This document shows positions 1-8,292 of a stretch of DNA of 27,822 nucleotides, in pieces. The notes below the pieces were generated by a model that saw nothing but the letters and a program-made list of their open reading frames with translations, made no database searches and was not told where the DNA came from. The stretch comes from Bacillota bacterium (GTDB taxonomy: Bacteria > Bacillota > Clostridia > Christensenellales > Aristaeellaceae). The DNA is taken from the NCBI GenBank assembly GCA_023398575.1, contig JAEWSC010000017.1, positions 1 to 27,822 of the forward strand. The letters are read 5' to 3'. Numbering within the stretch: position 1 is the first letter of the stretch; every line of letters begins with the position of its first letter. Both the position numbers and the translations under genes were made by a program.

Positions 1-1
1 C

Positions 2-1180
2 GCAAGCGGCACGGCGGTGCTCCCCGGCAAGGCGGTTACCATTACCGCCCAAGGCGCGGGGGCAGCCACCTATACGTATCTTTGGTCTGGGACGGGTACA
101 AGCGGCGAAACGACGGCGGCCATCACCATTCCATCGCTCAACACCCCAATCAACGCCTTGTGCACGGTGACAGGTACAACCGCCCCGGTGACCGGCGCAG
201 CAATCGTCTATACCTATCAAGACGGCGCGCCTGCTGCCGTGTCAGGGAATGTGCAGCTGAAACAGGGCGGCACGACGGTGTATACGTTAAGCAGCAGCGC
301 GGCGGGCATTTACACCGCGCTTACCGCTTATGGAACGTACGATGTCTATATCAACAATGAAGATACGGGCGAGGCTGTGACGGTCAGCGCCAGCAGCGGC
401 ACCGCGGAGGTTTACTACTACACGGTCAGCTTCGCTGTTGCAAACGCAGGTACGGCTTCCGGCAGCACCGTATCAGCCATCGCAGGCGGATCGCCCATCG
501 CAAGCGGCACGGCGGTGCTCAAAGGCAAGGCTGTCAGCATTACCGCCACCGGCGCAGGCACGGACAATTACACCTATCTTTGGTCCGGCCTTGGCACCGG
601 CAGCGAAACGACAGCGTCCATCACCATTCCATCGCTCAGCACCCCAATCAACGCCTTGTGCACGGTGACAGGTACAACCGCCCCGGTGACCGGCGCAGCA
701 ATCGTCTATACCTATCAAGACGGCGCACCTGCTGCCGTGCCAGGGGATGTGCAGCTGAAACAGGGCGGCACGGCGATGTATACGCTAAGCACCGGCGCGG
801 CGGGTGTTTATACCGCGCTTACCGCTTATGGAACGTATGATGTCTTTGTCAACAATGATGATACGGGCGAGGATGTGACGGTCAGCGCCAGCAGCGGCAC
901 CGCGGAGGTTTACTACTTTACGGTCAGCTTCGCGGCACAGGACGTGGGTACGGCATCCGGCAGCACCGTATCAGCCACCGCAGGCGGAACACCCATCGCA
1001 AGCGGCACGGCGGTACTCAAAGGCAAGGCTGTCAGCATTACCGCCACCGGCGCAGGCACGGACAATTACACCTATCTTTGGTCCGGTCAGGGCACCGGCA
1101 GTGAAACAGCTTCCTCGCTTACCATATCCTCCCTTGGCGGCACGATGAATGCACTTTGCACAATAACAGGCGCGGCTAAC
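2..1180 (+). repeat. Tandem 498-bp in-frame repeat (2 full copies plus a partial)
   Basis: The segment starting GCAAGCGGCACGGCGG occurs at 2, 500 and 998, a period of exactly 498 bp (166 codons). Copies are nearly identical at DNA level over long stretches. The third copy diverges after about 1110 and leads into a unique domain. The array continues to the left of the window. Confidence 0.9.
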
Positions 1181-1945
1181 ACGTATGCCCCCGGCACCTT
1201 GGAGGAGGAGGCTGACGACTTTACCATTGTCGCAGATGGGCTGTTTTCAAAGGACGCACGGCTGTATATTCTGCCTATACCCGAAGGAGAAACAAACCGT
1301 GCAGCCCTGGAAGCGCTGCAAAGCGGCAAGCAAACTGCCGCGGCCTTTGAAGTGTATATGGAGCCGGCGAATGCGTTCAAGCCGCCCCTCACTTTGCGCT
1401 TTGGGCTTGGAGAGCGGCTCAATGGCAAGACAGTTTACATTCTGCACAGGCTGCATAATGGAGATGTGGAGCATTTCACGGTGACGGTTGCAAACGGCGA
1501 GGCGGTAATCACTGTGCAGGAGCTGTCCCCCTTCCTGCTGTCGCTGGATCCGCCGGTTACAATTACTGCGCAGCTTCAAAACGCGGCCATCGTCACGGGG
1601 CAGACGGCCACCTTCTCGGTAACAGCTTCGGGCGCGGGTCCCCTTAGCTATCAATGGCAAAAGAAAACCGGTATCAATGCCTCATGGGAGGATATCCCCG
1701 GCGCGTTTGGGGCGGAATATACAACCTCCCAGGCAAACCTTGGCAACAGCGGCTATCAATACCGGGTGATCATTACCGATGTCTATGGAAGAAGCGTTAC
1801 CTCCAGCGCCGCCACCCTAACGGTTACACAAGCGCCCATATCTCCCGCAACGGGTGATTCGTCGCAGCCCCTATTGAACGCGGTATTGATGATGCTTTTC
1901 ACGCTGGGGTTGATACTGCTGCTGCGAAAGCGCAAAGCGGCATAA
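2..1945 (+). CDS. Repetitive cell-surface protein with C-terminal sorting signal (5' partial)
   Basis: The frame is open at the left edge, so the start codon and signal peptide lie outside the window. What remains (about 647 residues) starts inside a 166-residue repeat. Two full periods and a shorter third copy follow, each combining an Ig-like segment (YLWSG...INALCTVTG) with a segment resembling carboxypeptidase-regulatory domains (GAAIVYTYQDG...YGTYDV). Next comes a domain of about 110 residues (DDFTIVADGLFS to SPFLLSLD), then an Ig-like domain with a YQWQ motif. The C-terminus has SPATGD, a hydrophobic stretch of about 20 residues and RKRKAA, the layout of a sortase sorting signal. The motif fits the (S/P)PxTG pattern known for Clostridioides difficile sortase B, and a sortase B gene lies at 17742. 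A wall-attached adhesin-like role is inferred; no ligand or enzymatic site is visible. Confidence 0.85.
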   Translation, partial: ASGTAVLPGKAVTITAQGAGAATYTYLWSGTGTSGETTAAITIPSLNTPINALCTVTGTTAPVTGAAIVYTYQDGAPAAVSGNVQLKQGGTTVYTLSSSAAGIYTALTAYGTYDVYINNEDTGEAVTVSASSGTAEVYYYTVSFAVANAGTASGSTVSAIAGGSPIASGTAVLKGKAVSITATGAGTDNYTYLWSGLGTGSETTASITIPSLSTPINALCTVTGTTAPVTGAAIVYTYQDGAPAAVPGDVQLKQGGTAMYTLSTGAAGVYTALTAYGTYDVFVNNDDTGEDVTVSASSGTAEVYYFTVSFAAQDVGTASGSTVSATAGGTPIASGTAVLKGKAVSITATGAGTDNYTYLWSGQGTGSETASSLTISSLGGTMNALCTITGAANTYAPGTLEEEADDFTIVADGLFSKDARLYILPIPEGETNRAALEALQSGKQTAAAFEVYMEPANAFKPPLTLRFGLGERLNGKTVYILHRLHNGDVEHFTVTVANGEAVITVQELSPFLLSLDPPVTITAQLQNAAIVTGQTATFSVTASGAGPLSYQWQKKTGINASWEDIPGAFGAEYTTSQANLGNSGYQYRVIITDVYGRSVTSSAATLTVTQAPISPATGDSSQPLLNAVLMMLFTLGLILLLRKRKAA

Positions 1946-1961
1946 TTTCTGGTATTCACTC

Positions 1962-2010
1962 AAAAAAACAGCAAGCGCCTGGCAGCATCCCTCCGCTGCC
2001 AGGCGCTTGC
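1962..2010 (-). terminator. Rho-independent terminator of the glycoside hydrolase-like gene
   Basis: A perfect 16-bp stem (GCAAGCGCCTGGCAGC at 1971-1986 with its complement at 1995-2010) has an 8-nt loop. Seven A residues at 1962-1968 form the U-tract when read on the minus strand. It sits just past the stop of the minus-strand gene and lies between two convergent genes. No T-run follows on the plus strand, so termination of the surface-protein transcript is less clear. Confidence 0.9.
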
Positions 2011-2024
2011 ATATGCAAATATCG

Positions 2025-3878
2025 TTATGTCAATGAAAAGCTCCGCTTTTCACCCACTGCCAAGGTAAACACCGCCGGGGTATTGCCTTTGCCGGCCGGA
2101 GACAGCGCGCCAATGTCCAGCCGGAAGGAGCGTTCCTGCCCGCCTTGATTCCAAACGGTGAAACAGCCGGGAGCGTATTGATATGCAAGGGAATAGACAT
2201 CCAAAGATACCGTGCCGTAGCCGGTTAGCCTGGGAGAAATCACAAGGTCGGTATCGATGCCGCAGGATACCCCCAGATAATCATGGATCAGCACCCAGAT
2301 AAACACGCAGGGATACTCATAATAATACGGCGCACCATGCCAGTTTTTATGATCCTGATAATAGACATGGTTCATGTCATACCGCTCGCCCATGCGGTAG
2401 CCGTCCGTTTCCGCCTGCCGGGCTACTTTCATCAACTGCTCAAGCAAAATGTCTCCCCGATGGATGGCTGCCCAATAGGCGGCATCCCAGCACCAATAGC
2501 GGCCGGCGGCGCACAAATCATAAGGCCCTCCGCTGCCGATCTCACTATCTGTATAATCGGCGATACAGGGAGACAAAAAGGTCGGGAACCGCTGAAATTC
2601 TGAATAATGCTCCCGAATCAACGCATGCACGGCATCCATTTGATCCCGAGTGGCATACCCGAACAGCACCGGCAGGCAGTTGGCCAGCAAATGTATATGG
2701 TCGTGCACTTGGCCGTGACGGTCCATCCAGTCAATAAAGCGCTTGTTCTCAAAATCCCAAAATCCATCCGGCATCGGCTTCACCAGCGTTTTGGCAATCA
2801 GTTGGGACAGGTGCTTATAGCTCTTTGCCTGCTCGCCTCTTGCCAGTACGCCTTCCAATTCTACAAGGCAGGCAAGCCCATGGGCGGCCATGGCGGCAGA
2901 CATGCATTCCATCCCGTCCTTGATGACCTGGTCTTCATAATACACATCCGACCACAGCTTGCCGTTTTTATCTGTCAGGTGTTCAAGCAGGGAGGCGGCA
3001 CCCTCCAGCTCTTCTATGTGATCGCGCAGCCAGGCTTTGTTTTTGGTTGCCGCATAGTACAGCCACGCGGTTTGCAAAATCTCCACATTGCCGGTAATCA
3101 AAAACATTTCCGCGTTTTCCTTGCGGTCAAGGCTATCCCTTCTGACATGGTATTCCCGCACGCCATTTGGCTGCACGGCGCAGGGGTTGCGCCACAGCCC
3201 GATAGGGTCCTCCCGCATCATTTTAAATTGCAGGTTCATCATGCGCTCCACAAGGGAAAGCTCCAGGCCGCCGGGCAGGGCCAGCCGGCCCTTGCACTGA
3301 AATTCATGGTCCACATCAGGATAGGTACCCGCATATTCGCCGGGCTGCAGTGTGCTTACCACATAGCCTGAACTCACTGGGTATTCCCGCCCGTCGGTCT
3401 GCTCGATGACGGAGGGAATAAGGGTATCCCAGTAAAAATGCGCATACGTTTTTTCCAGCACATCGCCGTCCTCAAACGTAAGCGAAAGCCCGTCGCCCAA
3501 TATGCTGCACACAGGCCTATGGGGGTAGAGCAAAAGGGCATATTCTCCTGGCTCCAATAAAACCTCCAGCCCGGCAGCATGGCTTTTTGCTATCTTTACT
3601 CCCCCGCCGGTGATGCAAACGGTAGGCCCGGGCATGTTTTGCTCAGGCAAAATCCACAAGCGGTCATTGCAGCTGATTTCTGTAGTCTTTTTTGATACGC
3701 AAAGGCAATACACCGCGTCCTGAACGCGTTTCACGCCTGCCGCGCGGGATGGCCCAAAGAAAAGACAAGCGGATGGATTTGAGACAGACAATGTGTATTT
3801 CCCTTCGCCTTGGGCGGTCGGGCTGCCGCCTGTTATCTGAAAGGGAAGGCCCGTAAAGCTTTCATTTTGCCGATGCAT
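2025..3878 (-). CDS. (alpha/alpha)6-barrel glycoside hydrolase-like protein
   Basis: This is a 617-residue protein without an obvious signal peptide, so probably cytoplasmic. The N-terminal 200 residues look beta-rich. The middle and C-terminal parts (about 230-560) are helical and rich in Trp, Tyr and His, with motifs such as GLWRNPCAVQ, DGFWDFENKRFIDWMDRHG, YWCWDAAYWAAIHRGD and WHGAPYYYEYPCVFIWVL. This pattern recalls six-hairpin enzymes of the GH63/MGH1/GH78-like type, and a short beta region closes the protein. I cannot assign the substrate or name the catalytic acids with certainty. The ATG at 3878 has GGAGG six bases upstream. The gene stands alone with its own terminator, and a palindrome at 3965-3982 overlaps its likely -10, suggesting sugar-responsive repression. 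Family fold is moderately sure; specificity is unknown. Confidence 0.65.
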   Translation of the reverse strand: MHRQNESFTGLPFQITGGSPTAQGEGKYTLSVSNPSACLFFGPSRAAGVKRVQDAVYCLCVSKKTTEISCNDRLWILPEQNMPGPTVCITGGGVKIAKSHAAGLEVLLEPGEYALLLYPHRPVCSILGDGLSLTFEDGDVLEKTYAHFYWDTLIPSVIEQTDGREYPVSSGYVVSTLQPGEYAGTYPDVDHEFQCKGRLALPGGLELSLVERMMNLQFKMMREDPIGLWRNPCAVQPNGVREYHVRRDSLDRKENAEMFLITGNVEILQTAWLYYAATKNKAWLRDHIEELEGAASLLEHLTDKNGKLWSDVYYEDQVIKDGMECMSAAMAAHGLACLVELEGVLARGEQAKSYKHLSQLIAKTLVKPMPDGFWDFENKRFIDWMDRHGQVHDHIHLLANCLPVLFGYATRDQMDAVHALIREHYSEFQRFPTFLSPCIADYTDSEIGSGGPYDLCAAGRYWCWDAAYWAAIHRGDILLEQLMKVARQAETDGYRMGERYDMNHVYYQDHKNWHGAPYYYEYPCVFIWVLIHDYLGVSCGIDTDLVISPRLTGYGTVSLDVYSLAYQYAPGCFTVWNQGGQERSFRLDIGALSPAGKGNTPAVFTLAVGEKRSFSLT

Positions 3879-3959
3879 GATAATCCTCCGCTATTTGATC
3901 CGGGCTTTGCTGATATCCCGGCTTGTGCCCGGCTAGATTTTTCCTCACAATTGGTTCTC

Positions 3960-3987
3960 ATTATACCATGCGCTGGCATGGTGGTAT
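3960..3987 (-). promoter_or_regulatory. Putative -10 box with overlapping operator palindrome
   Basis: Read on the minus strand, TATAAT lies at 3965-3960, about 80 nt upstream of the glycoside hydrolase-like start. No good -35 lies at the usual distance. A palindrome ACCATGC-GCTG-GCATGGT (3965-3982), extended by ATACCA (3963-3968) and TGGTAT (3982-3987), overlaps the -10 edge. This resembles a repressor operator; the regulator is unknown. Confidence 0.45.
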
Positions 3988-4456
3988 AGCATGATGTTGA
4001 TTGCTGCTTGCACTTTATTATCATACAAGCATAGCACGTATTGCTGCATGGAAAGGCAGCAAACCTTAACAAAAGTCTCGGAAGCGATTTTTTGTATCAG
4101 CATTCTCCCTTGCAAGGTAAGCCCTTTGAGGTTATCTTTTTGTGATTTCATAACGGTATAGCCCACTTTCACTTCCGTATGCACTGTTCCGTTTTTTACA
4201 ACCTACCCCTCTTAACCGCCCGTCCTGCCGCCTGTAATTTCTAGCGGCGGGGCTTCTTTACTTCCAAAAAGAAGCTTTTTTACATCTTGTTTTATAAAAT
4301 TATAAATATATACCATAAAATGTGGTATGCGAAACAAGAGTTATCGCGTTAAAATAATGTCGAATATTGGCATGATTTGTAGATGTATGTAAACGAGTGT
4401 TTTATCCAATCATTGCCGATAAAGGCTTTTCGTACAAGAAAAAAGGAGATGAAGCG
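3988..4456. other. Intergenic region between divergent genes
   Basis: This AT-rich spacer holds no convincing gene. A minus-strand frame of 79 codons (3945-4184) has a GTG start, no clear ribosome binding site and overlaps the promoter of the neighbouring gene. The region contains an orphan plus-strand terminator at 4252-4281 and a small palindrome ATACCA-N7-TGGTAT at 4310-4328. The latter may belong to the cheW promoter area. Confidence 0.5.
4252..4281 (+). terminator. Orphan rho-independent terminator
   Basis: GCTTCTTT (4252-4259) and AAAGAAGC (4268-4275) form a perfect 8-bp stem with an 8-nt loop, followed by six T residues (4276-4281). No plus-strand gene precedes it for more than 2 kb, so it either ends an unannotated short transcript or acts in a leader of cheW. 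Confidence 0.6.
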
Positions 4457-4942
4457 ATGTCGGAGACACACGAATCCATTCTTCCGGAACGCGGTGAGGA
4501 TGCTTTAATGGGGAAGTACCTCATCTTTTCCATGGGCAAGGAGCTTTATGGCATTGAGATCAAAAATATTACGGAGATCATCGGCATGCAGCCGGTGACA
4601 AGCATGCCCGAAATGCCGCATTATGTGAAGGGCATCACCAACCTACGGGGAAAAATCATTCCGGTCATGGACGCCAGGATGCGCTTTGGCATGCTGGAAA
4701 AGGAATACGACGACAGGACCTGCATCATCGTGATCGAGGCCGGCGGCAAAACCACAGGACTGATTGTAGACCGTGTGGTGGAAGTCATTACTCTAAGCGA
4801 GGAGGAGATTTCCCCGCCGCTTGACATAAACGGCAGCGCAAACAGATTCATCAAAGGGTTTGGCAAGGCTGGCGGAAAGGTTGAACTATTGGTCGACTGC
4901 CAGACGCTGATGGGAAATGAATCGTTTGCCATTGCGCTTTGA
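4457..4942 (+). CDS. cheW: Chemotaxis coupling protein CheW
   Basis: This 161-residue protein is a single CheW domain, the scaffold that links chemoreceptors to the CheA kinase in the cytoplasmic signalling array. Typical CheW features are the opening strand KYLIFSMGKELYGIEI, the NLRGKIIPVMDARMRFG segment (about 60-80) and GLIVDRVVEVITLSEEEI. The ATG at 4457 is preferred over an in-frame ATG at 4397 because AAGGAG lies at 4443-4448 and the CheW homology begins only after it. The methyl-accepting receptor gene follows after 58 bp in the same direction, so the two are probably co-transcribed. No cheA, cheY or flagellar gene lies in the window. Confidence 0.93.
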   Translation: MSETHESILPERGEDALMGKYLIFSMGKELYGIEIKNITEIIGMQPVTSMPEMPHYVKGITNLRGKIIPVMDARMRFGMLEKEYDDRTCIIVIEAGGKTTGLIVDRVVEVITLSEEEISPPLDINGSANRFIKGFGKAGGKVELLVDCQTLMGNESFAIAL

Positions 4943-5000
4943 TACCATTTACCCTAACCCGATAGCCTACTGACTGATACCTGGAAAGGACTGCACACCA

Positions 5001-6782
5001 ATGAAAAACATGTCCATCAGCACAAAACTCATCACCGGATTCGGCGCTGTTCTTATTCTGCTAATACTCGCCCTGATCATTTCCATGGTCAACATGAGCG
5101 GAATCGTGGGACAGGTGGAACTATACAGCAGGTTCACTGTGCCAAACATGGATTCTAACTGGAGCATGCGCAGGGATTTGGTTTCGGCACAGCGGTATCT
5201 GCTTCGTGCATTTATCCAAAATGATACAGCTACTATCAAAAAGGAATTGGCACAAGCCGAGGCAGATGGAAAGACGGTCTTGGAAACACTTGAGAAATAT
5301 GCCAAGAACCAGCGCAACACCAATAGGGATGCAAGAATTAAAGAAGTAAGGGCCTACCTGGAGCAAGCCGGCGAAATCAGACGAAGCATCGCTGCATTGC
5401 TTGAAACTCCTTCGGAAGAAAATTTGCAAAAGGCAGAGGACAAATTCGAGCATGAATATCTGCCTATCTTTGACAAGATGTCCAGCATACTGATTGAGTT
5501 CACTGCGGAAGCAACGAAGAACGCCCAGCAGCAAGACATCACCAGCCAGCAGCTATCGAACACATCAAATATCATGTTTGTTCTCACGGGCATTATTTCG
5601 GTATTGCTGACGGTGGTTATCGCGCTGATCATCCGCAAATCCATACTGACACCCGTCAAGGAAATCGAGAGCGTGTATGCCGAAATGGCCAAGGGCAACA
5701 TGCAGGCCCAGCTTACGTATGAGGGCAGCGACGAGCTTGGCAGCATGGCAAAGAGCATCAGAAAAACCAACAACATGCTTGCCGGCTATATAAACGACAT
5801 CTCACAGAAATTGGGCCAGATGTCCAAAGGGGATATGCGCGTAAAGGTGGATATGGATTATATCGGCGACTTCGCGGCCATTCGTGGCTCCATGGAGGCT
5901 ACAGCCAATGCGCTGAGCGAAACGCTGCAAAACATCAACACCGCCGCTGAACAGGTCAGCACCGGTGCCAGCCAGGTAGCCAACGGCGCACAGGCCCTGG
6001 CAGCCGGTTCCACCGAGCAGGCGTCCTCTGTAGAAGAATTGAGCTCCTCCATTACATTGATCGCTCAACAGGCAGCGGAAAATTCAACAAATGTCCAGTT
6101 GGCAGCCCAATATGTCAAGATGGCCGGCGACGGCGTAACAGCCAGCAACGAGCAAATGGCCAAGCTGTCCTCCGCCATGCAGAACATTGGCACCTCCTCC
6201 GAGCAGATTGCCAACATCACCAAGGTGATTGAAGATATCGCCTTCCAGACCAATATTCTGGCCTTGAATGCAGCCATTGAGGCGGCCAGGGCAGGCAACG
6301 CGGGCAAGGGCTTTGCCGTTGTCGCCGATGAGGTGCGCAACCTGGCCGCCAAATCAGCCGAGGCGGCAAAGAAGACGGCGGATTTGATTCAGCACTCCAC
6401 CGCCACGGTGCACGATGGCACCAACATTGCCCAACAAGCGGTGCTTACACTGCAAGATGTAATGGGCAAGGCCGCCAAGGTGGAAGAGAGCATTGTAAAC
6501 ATTGAGCGTTCCTCCAACGAGCAAGCCATGGCCATTGAGCAGGTCAGGCAGGGGCTTACCCAGGTATCTGCCGTCGTGCAAACCAATGCCGCCACAGCGG
6601 AAGAAAACTCCGCCACCAGCGAGGAAATGTCCGCCCAGGCAGTCACCCTGCGGGAAGAAGTATCCAAGTTCAGGCTGAACACTGGCCGCGGCCGGGGCGA
6701 TGGCTTTTCCATTTCCCTGCTGAAAGAGCCTGCCGCGCCAAAGGCAAAAGCAAATACGGCAGGCGGATTCGGCAAATATTAA
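5001..6782 (+). CDS. Methyl-accepting chemotaxis protein
   Basis: This 593-residue transmembrane receptor has TM1 at about 10-30, an extracytoplasmic helical sensor of about 155 residues (four-helix-bundle type), TM2 at about 190-212, a HAMP domain just after it and a long coiled-coil signalling domain. The highly conserved hairpin tip that contacts CheA and CheW is plain at about 405-445 (EDIAFQTNILALNAAIEAAR, then GKGFAVVADEVRNLA). Gln/Glu-rich methylation-type helices flank it (AGSTEQASSVEEL and TAEENSATSEEMSAQ). The ligand cannot be read from the sequence. The start at 5001 has AAAGGA about 11 bases upstream; an alternative ATG lies at 5010. It follows cheW directly and ends in a strong terminator. 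No C-terminal receptor pentapeptide is visible. Confidence 0.95.
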   Translation: MKNMSISTKLITGFGAVLILLILALIISMVNMSGIVGQVELYSRFTVPNMDSNWSMRRDLVSAQRYLLRAFIQNDTATIKKELAQAEADGKTVLETLEKYAKNQRNTNRDARIKEVRAYLEQAGEIRRSIAALLETPSEENLQKAEDKFEHEYLPIFDKMSSILIEFTAEATKNAQQQDITSQQLSNTSNIMFVLTGIISVLLTVVIALIIRKSILTPVKEIESVYAEMAKGNMQAQLTYEGSDELGSMAKSIRKTNNMLAGYINDISQKLGQMSKGDMRVKVDMDYIGDFAAIRGSMEATANALSETLQNINTAAEQVSTGASQVANGAQALAAGSTEQASSVEELSSSITLIAQQAAENSTNVQLAAQYVKMAGDGVTASNEQMAKLSSAMQNIGTSSEQIANITKVIEDIAFQTNILALNAAIEAARAGNAGKGFAVVADEVRNLAAKSAEAAKKTADLIQHSTATVHDGTNIAQQAVLTLQDVMGKAAKVEESIVNIERSSNEQAMAIEQVRQGLTQVSAVVQTNAATAEENSATSEEMSAQAVTLREEVSKFRLNTGRGRGDGFSISLLKEPAAPKAKANTAGGFGKY

Positions 6783-6802
6783 GAGAAATACACAAATAAA
6801 CG

Positions 6803-6845
6803 GGCTGCACCAAGCGGAGCATTCGCATGGTGCAGCCATTTTTTT
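6803..6845 (+). terminator. Rho-independent terminator after the chemoreceptor
   Basis: GGCTGCACCA (6803-6812) pairs with TGGTGCAGCC (6828-6837), with GCG/CGC pairing inside the loop, followed by an A and seven T residues (6839-6845). It closes the cheW-receptor transcript. It abuts the 3' end of the convergent membrane-protein gene. Confidence 0.92.
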
Positions 6846-6846
6846 C

Positions 6847-7719
6847 TCACGCCGTCTTTTTTTGATAGGCAGGCAGGCCGCCAAACAGCCAGTCCACCAC
6901 ATGCACCAGAATATACATGCTAAAAACATGAATGGTGGCCAGCACAAGCACTTGCCGAATATCGTTGTATACGATATAGCCTACGGCATATTCCACGCAA
7001 AACAAAGCATACAGTGCCCCGGCAATGGCTAGTTGATAAGGCCATTTCACCCTTCTATAGTGCGCATACATAATGGCTCCATACAATGGTATGTAGCACA
7101 ATGCCACGTTTAGCGCAACACTGCCCCACTCATCAGCCAGTAAAAGCTTGAGCGGCGGAATGGAGAACAGCCGCAGAGGCATGGATACGAGGTGCACAAA
7201 CAAGGTATATACAGCAAAGAATGCGCAAGAGTATTTGAAGCGGCGGCCAGGTTGTGCAAAGGTTTTTTGATAAATCCGGTTCATCATCCATAAAAGCACG
7301 GTAAACCCGACGACCGTCATCCAAGTTTTATACCAATGATGGTGGTAGATGCCAAGATACGAAAATAATTCCTCAATGCCCCCATAGAGAAGTGCACAGA
7401 TCAAATACCAGTATTTCTTGAGCTTTAAAAAGGACAGGAGCAGCGCTGTGGCGGCAATGGAGAACTGAGAAAACACATTGCCGATAATGCTGTCGTCAAT
7501 GGGTGATATGTGTGCGGCAATCATGGGATGGTAATCGTAGGCCTGAAACACACCCAGCACCTGAATTTCAATAATAAACAAGATGCCTGCAATGGTTAAA
7601 AACAGGCCGAACATCTTTTTTCGCTGATCGGATTTGAAAAAAACGTATGCAAGCTCAATAGCGGTGGAAAGCCCCAAAAGAACATACCAAATGGTATGGC
7701 TGAAAAAATACTGCGGCAA
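6847..7719 (-). CDS. Multi-pass membrane protein of unknown function
   Basis: This 290-residue protein is mostly hydrophobic, with roughly eight predicted membrane segments (for example FGLFLTIAGILFIIEIQVLG, YWYLICALLYGGIEELFSYL, TWMTVVGFTVLLWMM and VLVLATIHVFSMYILVHVVD). It has a basic tail AYQKKTA. Short conserved-looking polar patches sit between helices (YHPMIAAHISPIDDS, GIYHHHWYKTW, MYAHYRRVKWPYQ), with many His residues. I do not recognise the family with confidence. The start is TTG at 7719, chosen because GGTGGA lies about seven bases upstream and no in-frame ATG fits better. It is transcribed alone towards the chemoreceptor terminator. A 10-bp-stem hairpin (7777-7806) and repeat elements lie upstream. 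No signal peptide or catalytic motif is seen. Confidence 0.75.
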   Translation of the reverse strand: MPQYFFSHTIWYVLLGLSTAIELAYVFFKSDQRKKMFGLFLTIAGILFIIEIQVLGVFQAYDYHPMIAAHISPIDDSIIGNVFSQFSIAATALLLSFLKLKKYWYLICALLYGGIEELFSYLGIYHHHWYKTWMTVVGFTVLLWMMNRIYQKTFAQPGRRFKYSCAFFAVYTLFVHLVSMPLRLFSIPPLKLLLADEWGSVALNVALCYIPLYGAIMYAHYRRVKWPYQLAIAGALYALFCVEYAVGYIVYNDIRQVLVLATIHVFSMYILVHVVDWLFGGLPAYQKKTA

Positions 7720-7776
7720 ACACTTTCCACCCCCAGCAGTATTTTGCCATTATTCTGTTGATTTATGAAAACATGA

Positions 7777-7806
7777 AAGCCGCCCGGCATACAAATCGGG
7801 CGGCTT
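7777..7806. repeat. GC-rich inverted repeat
   Basis: AAGCCGCCCG (7777-7786) and CGGGCGGCTT (7797-7806) form a perfect 10-bp stem with a 10-nt loop. It has no T-run on either strand. It lies about 60 bp upstream of the membrane-protein start, so it would sit in or before its leader. Nearby, at 7821-7832, is the 12-bp perfect palindrome CCTCCTAGGAGG. Confidence 0.7.
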
Positions 7807-7832
7807 AGACTGTCAAAAAACCTCCTAGGAGG

Positions 7833-7965
7833 TATTGGAGGGCCGAAGGTCCGGCTGGCTCAATCGTCGCACTGCTCCTATCGTTCGCATTGCTCTGTTT
7901 CACCCCCCTCCTCTGCCTCGCCTGTTGCCCCCACTGGGGGTGGCTTCGGCTACGGAGCCTCCAAT
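7833..7965 (-). repeat. Dispersed ~115-bp repeat, copy A (inverted)
   Basis: Read on the minus strand, this copy has CCGTAGCCGAAGCC, a variable hairpin (CCCCCAGTGGGGG), GAGGCAGAGGAGG, GTGAAACA, and ends CGACGATTGAGCCAG. The same ordered blocks occur at 8018-8126 and at 25808-25921 on the plus strand. It carries no gene. A 146-codon frame across this interval is an accident of the repeats. Confidence 0.75.
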
Positions 7966-8017
7966 TTCAGATCGAAAACCAGCGACATGTGCGGTGAGTG
8001 AGGTAAGCGCTGCCAGT

Positions 8018-8126
8018 GGCTCCGGAGCACCGCCCCTGCCAGTGGCAGATAATGGCGGTGTGGAGGAGGGTGGCGAAACAAACGCTGGGAGCGGCAGCGA
8101 ACCAGCGTGCCGATTGAGCCAGATGG
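8018..8126 (+). repeat. Dispersed ~115-bp repeat, copy B
   Basis: Blocks in order are CTCCGGAGCACCGCCC, a hairpin (TGCCAGTGGCA), TGTGGAGGAGGGTGGCGAAACAA, and GTGCCGATTGAGCCAGATGG. It lies head to head with copy A about 50 bp away. A further fragment GCGCCGATTGAGG follows at about 8178. The interval to 8291 holds no gene that I can support. Confidence 0.75.
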
Positions 8127-8292
8127 AAGCAAAAGAGCGAACCGAACGAATCAACCGAAACAAGCGGTTCAAAGCCGCGCCGATTGAGGTTGCGGAGGTT
8201 TTCGCAGGAATTTCGAAGAAATTCCCTCCTTGCCCCAGCAAACGGCCGCACCAAGGCGTAGCCGATGTGCAGTGAAGCGAGGGAATAACTCA

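Noticed and set aside
3945..4184. 79-codon minus-strand frame upstream of the glycoside hydrolase-like gene
   Set aside because: It has a GTG start without a ribosome binding site, overlaps the likely promoter and operator, and has no recognisable motif.
7835..8275. 146-codon plus-strand frame and several minus-strand frames across the repeat region
   Set aside because: They run through head-to-head repeat copies, have no ribosome binding site and resemble no protein domain. The composition follows the repeats.
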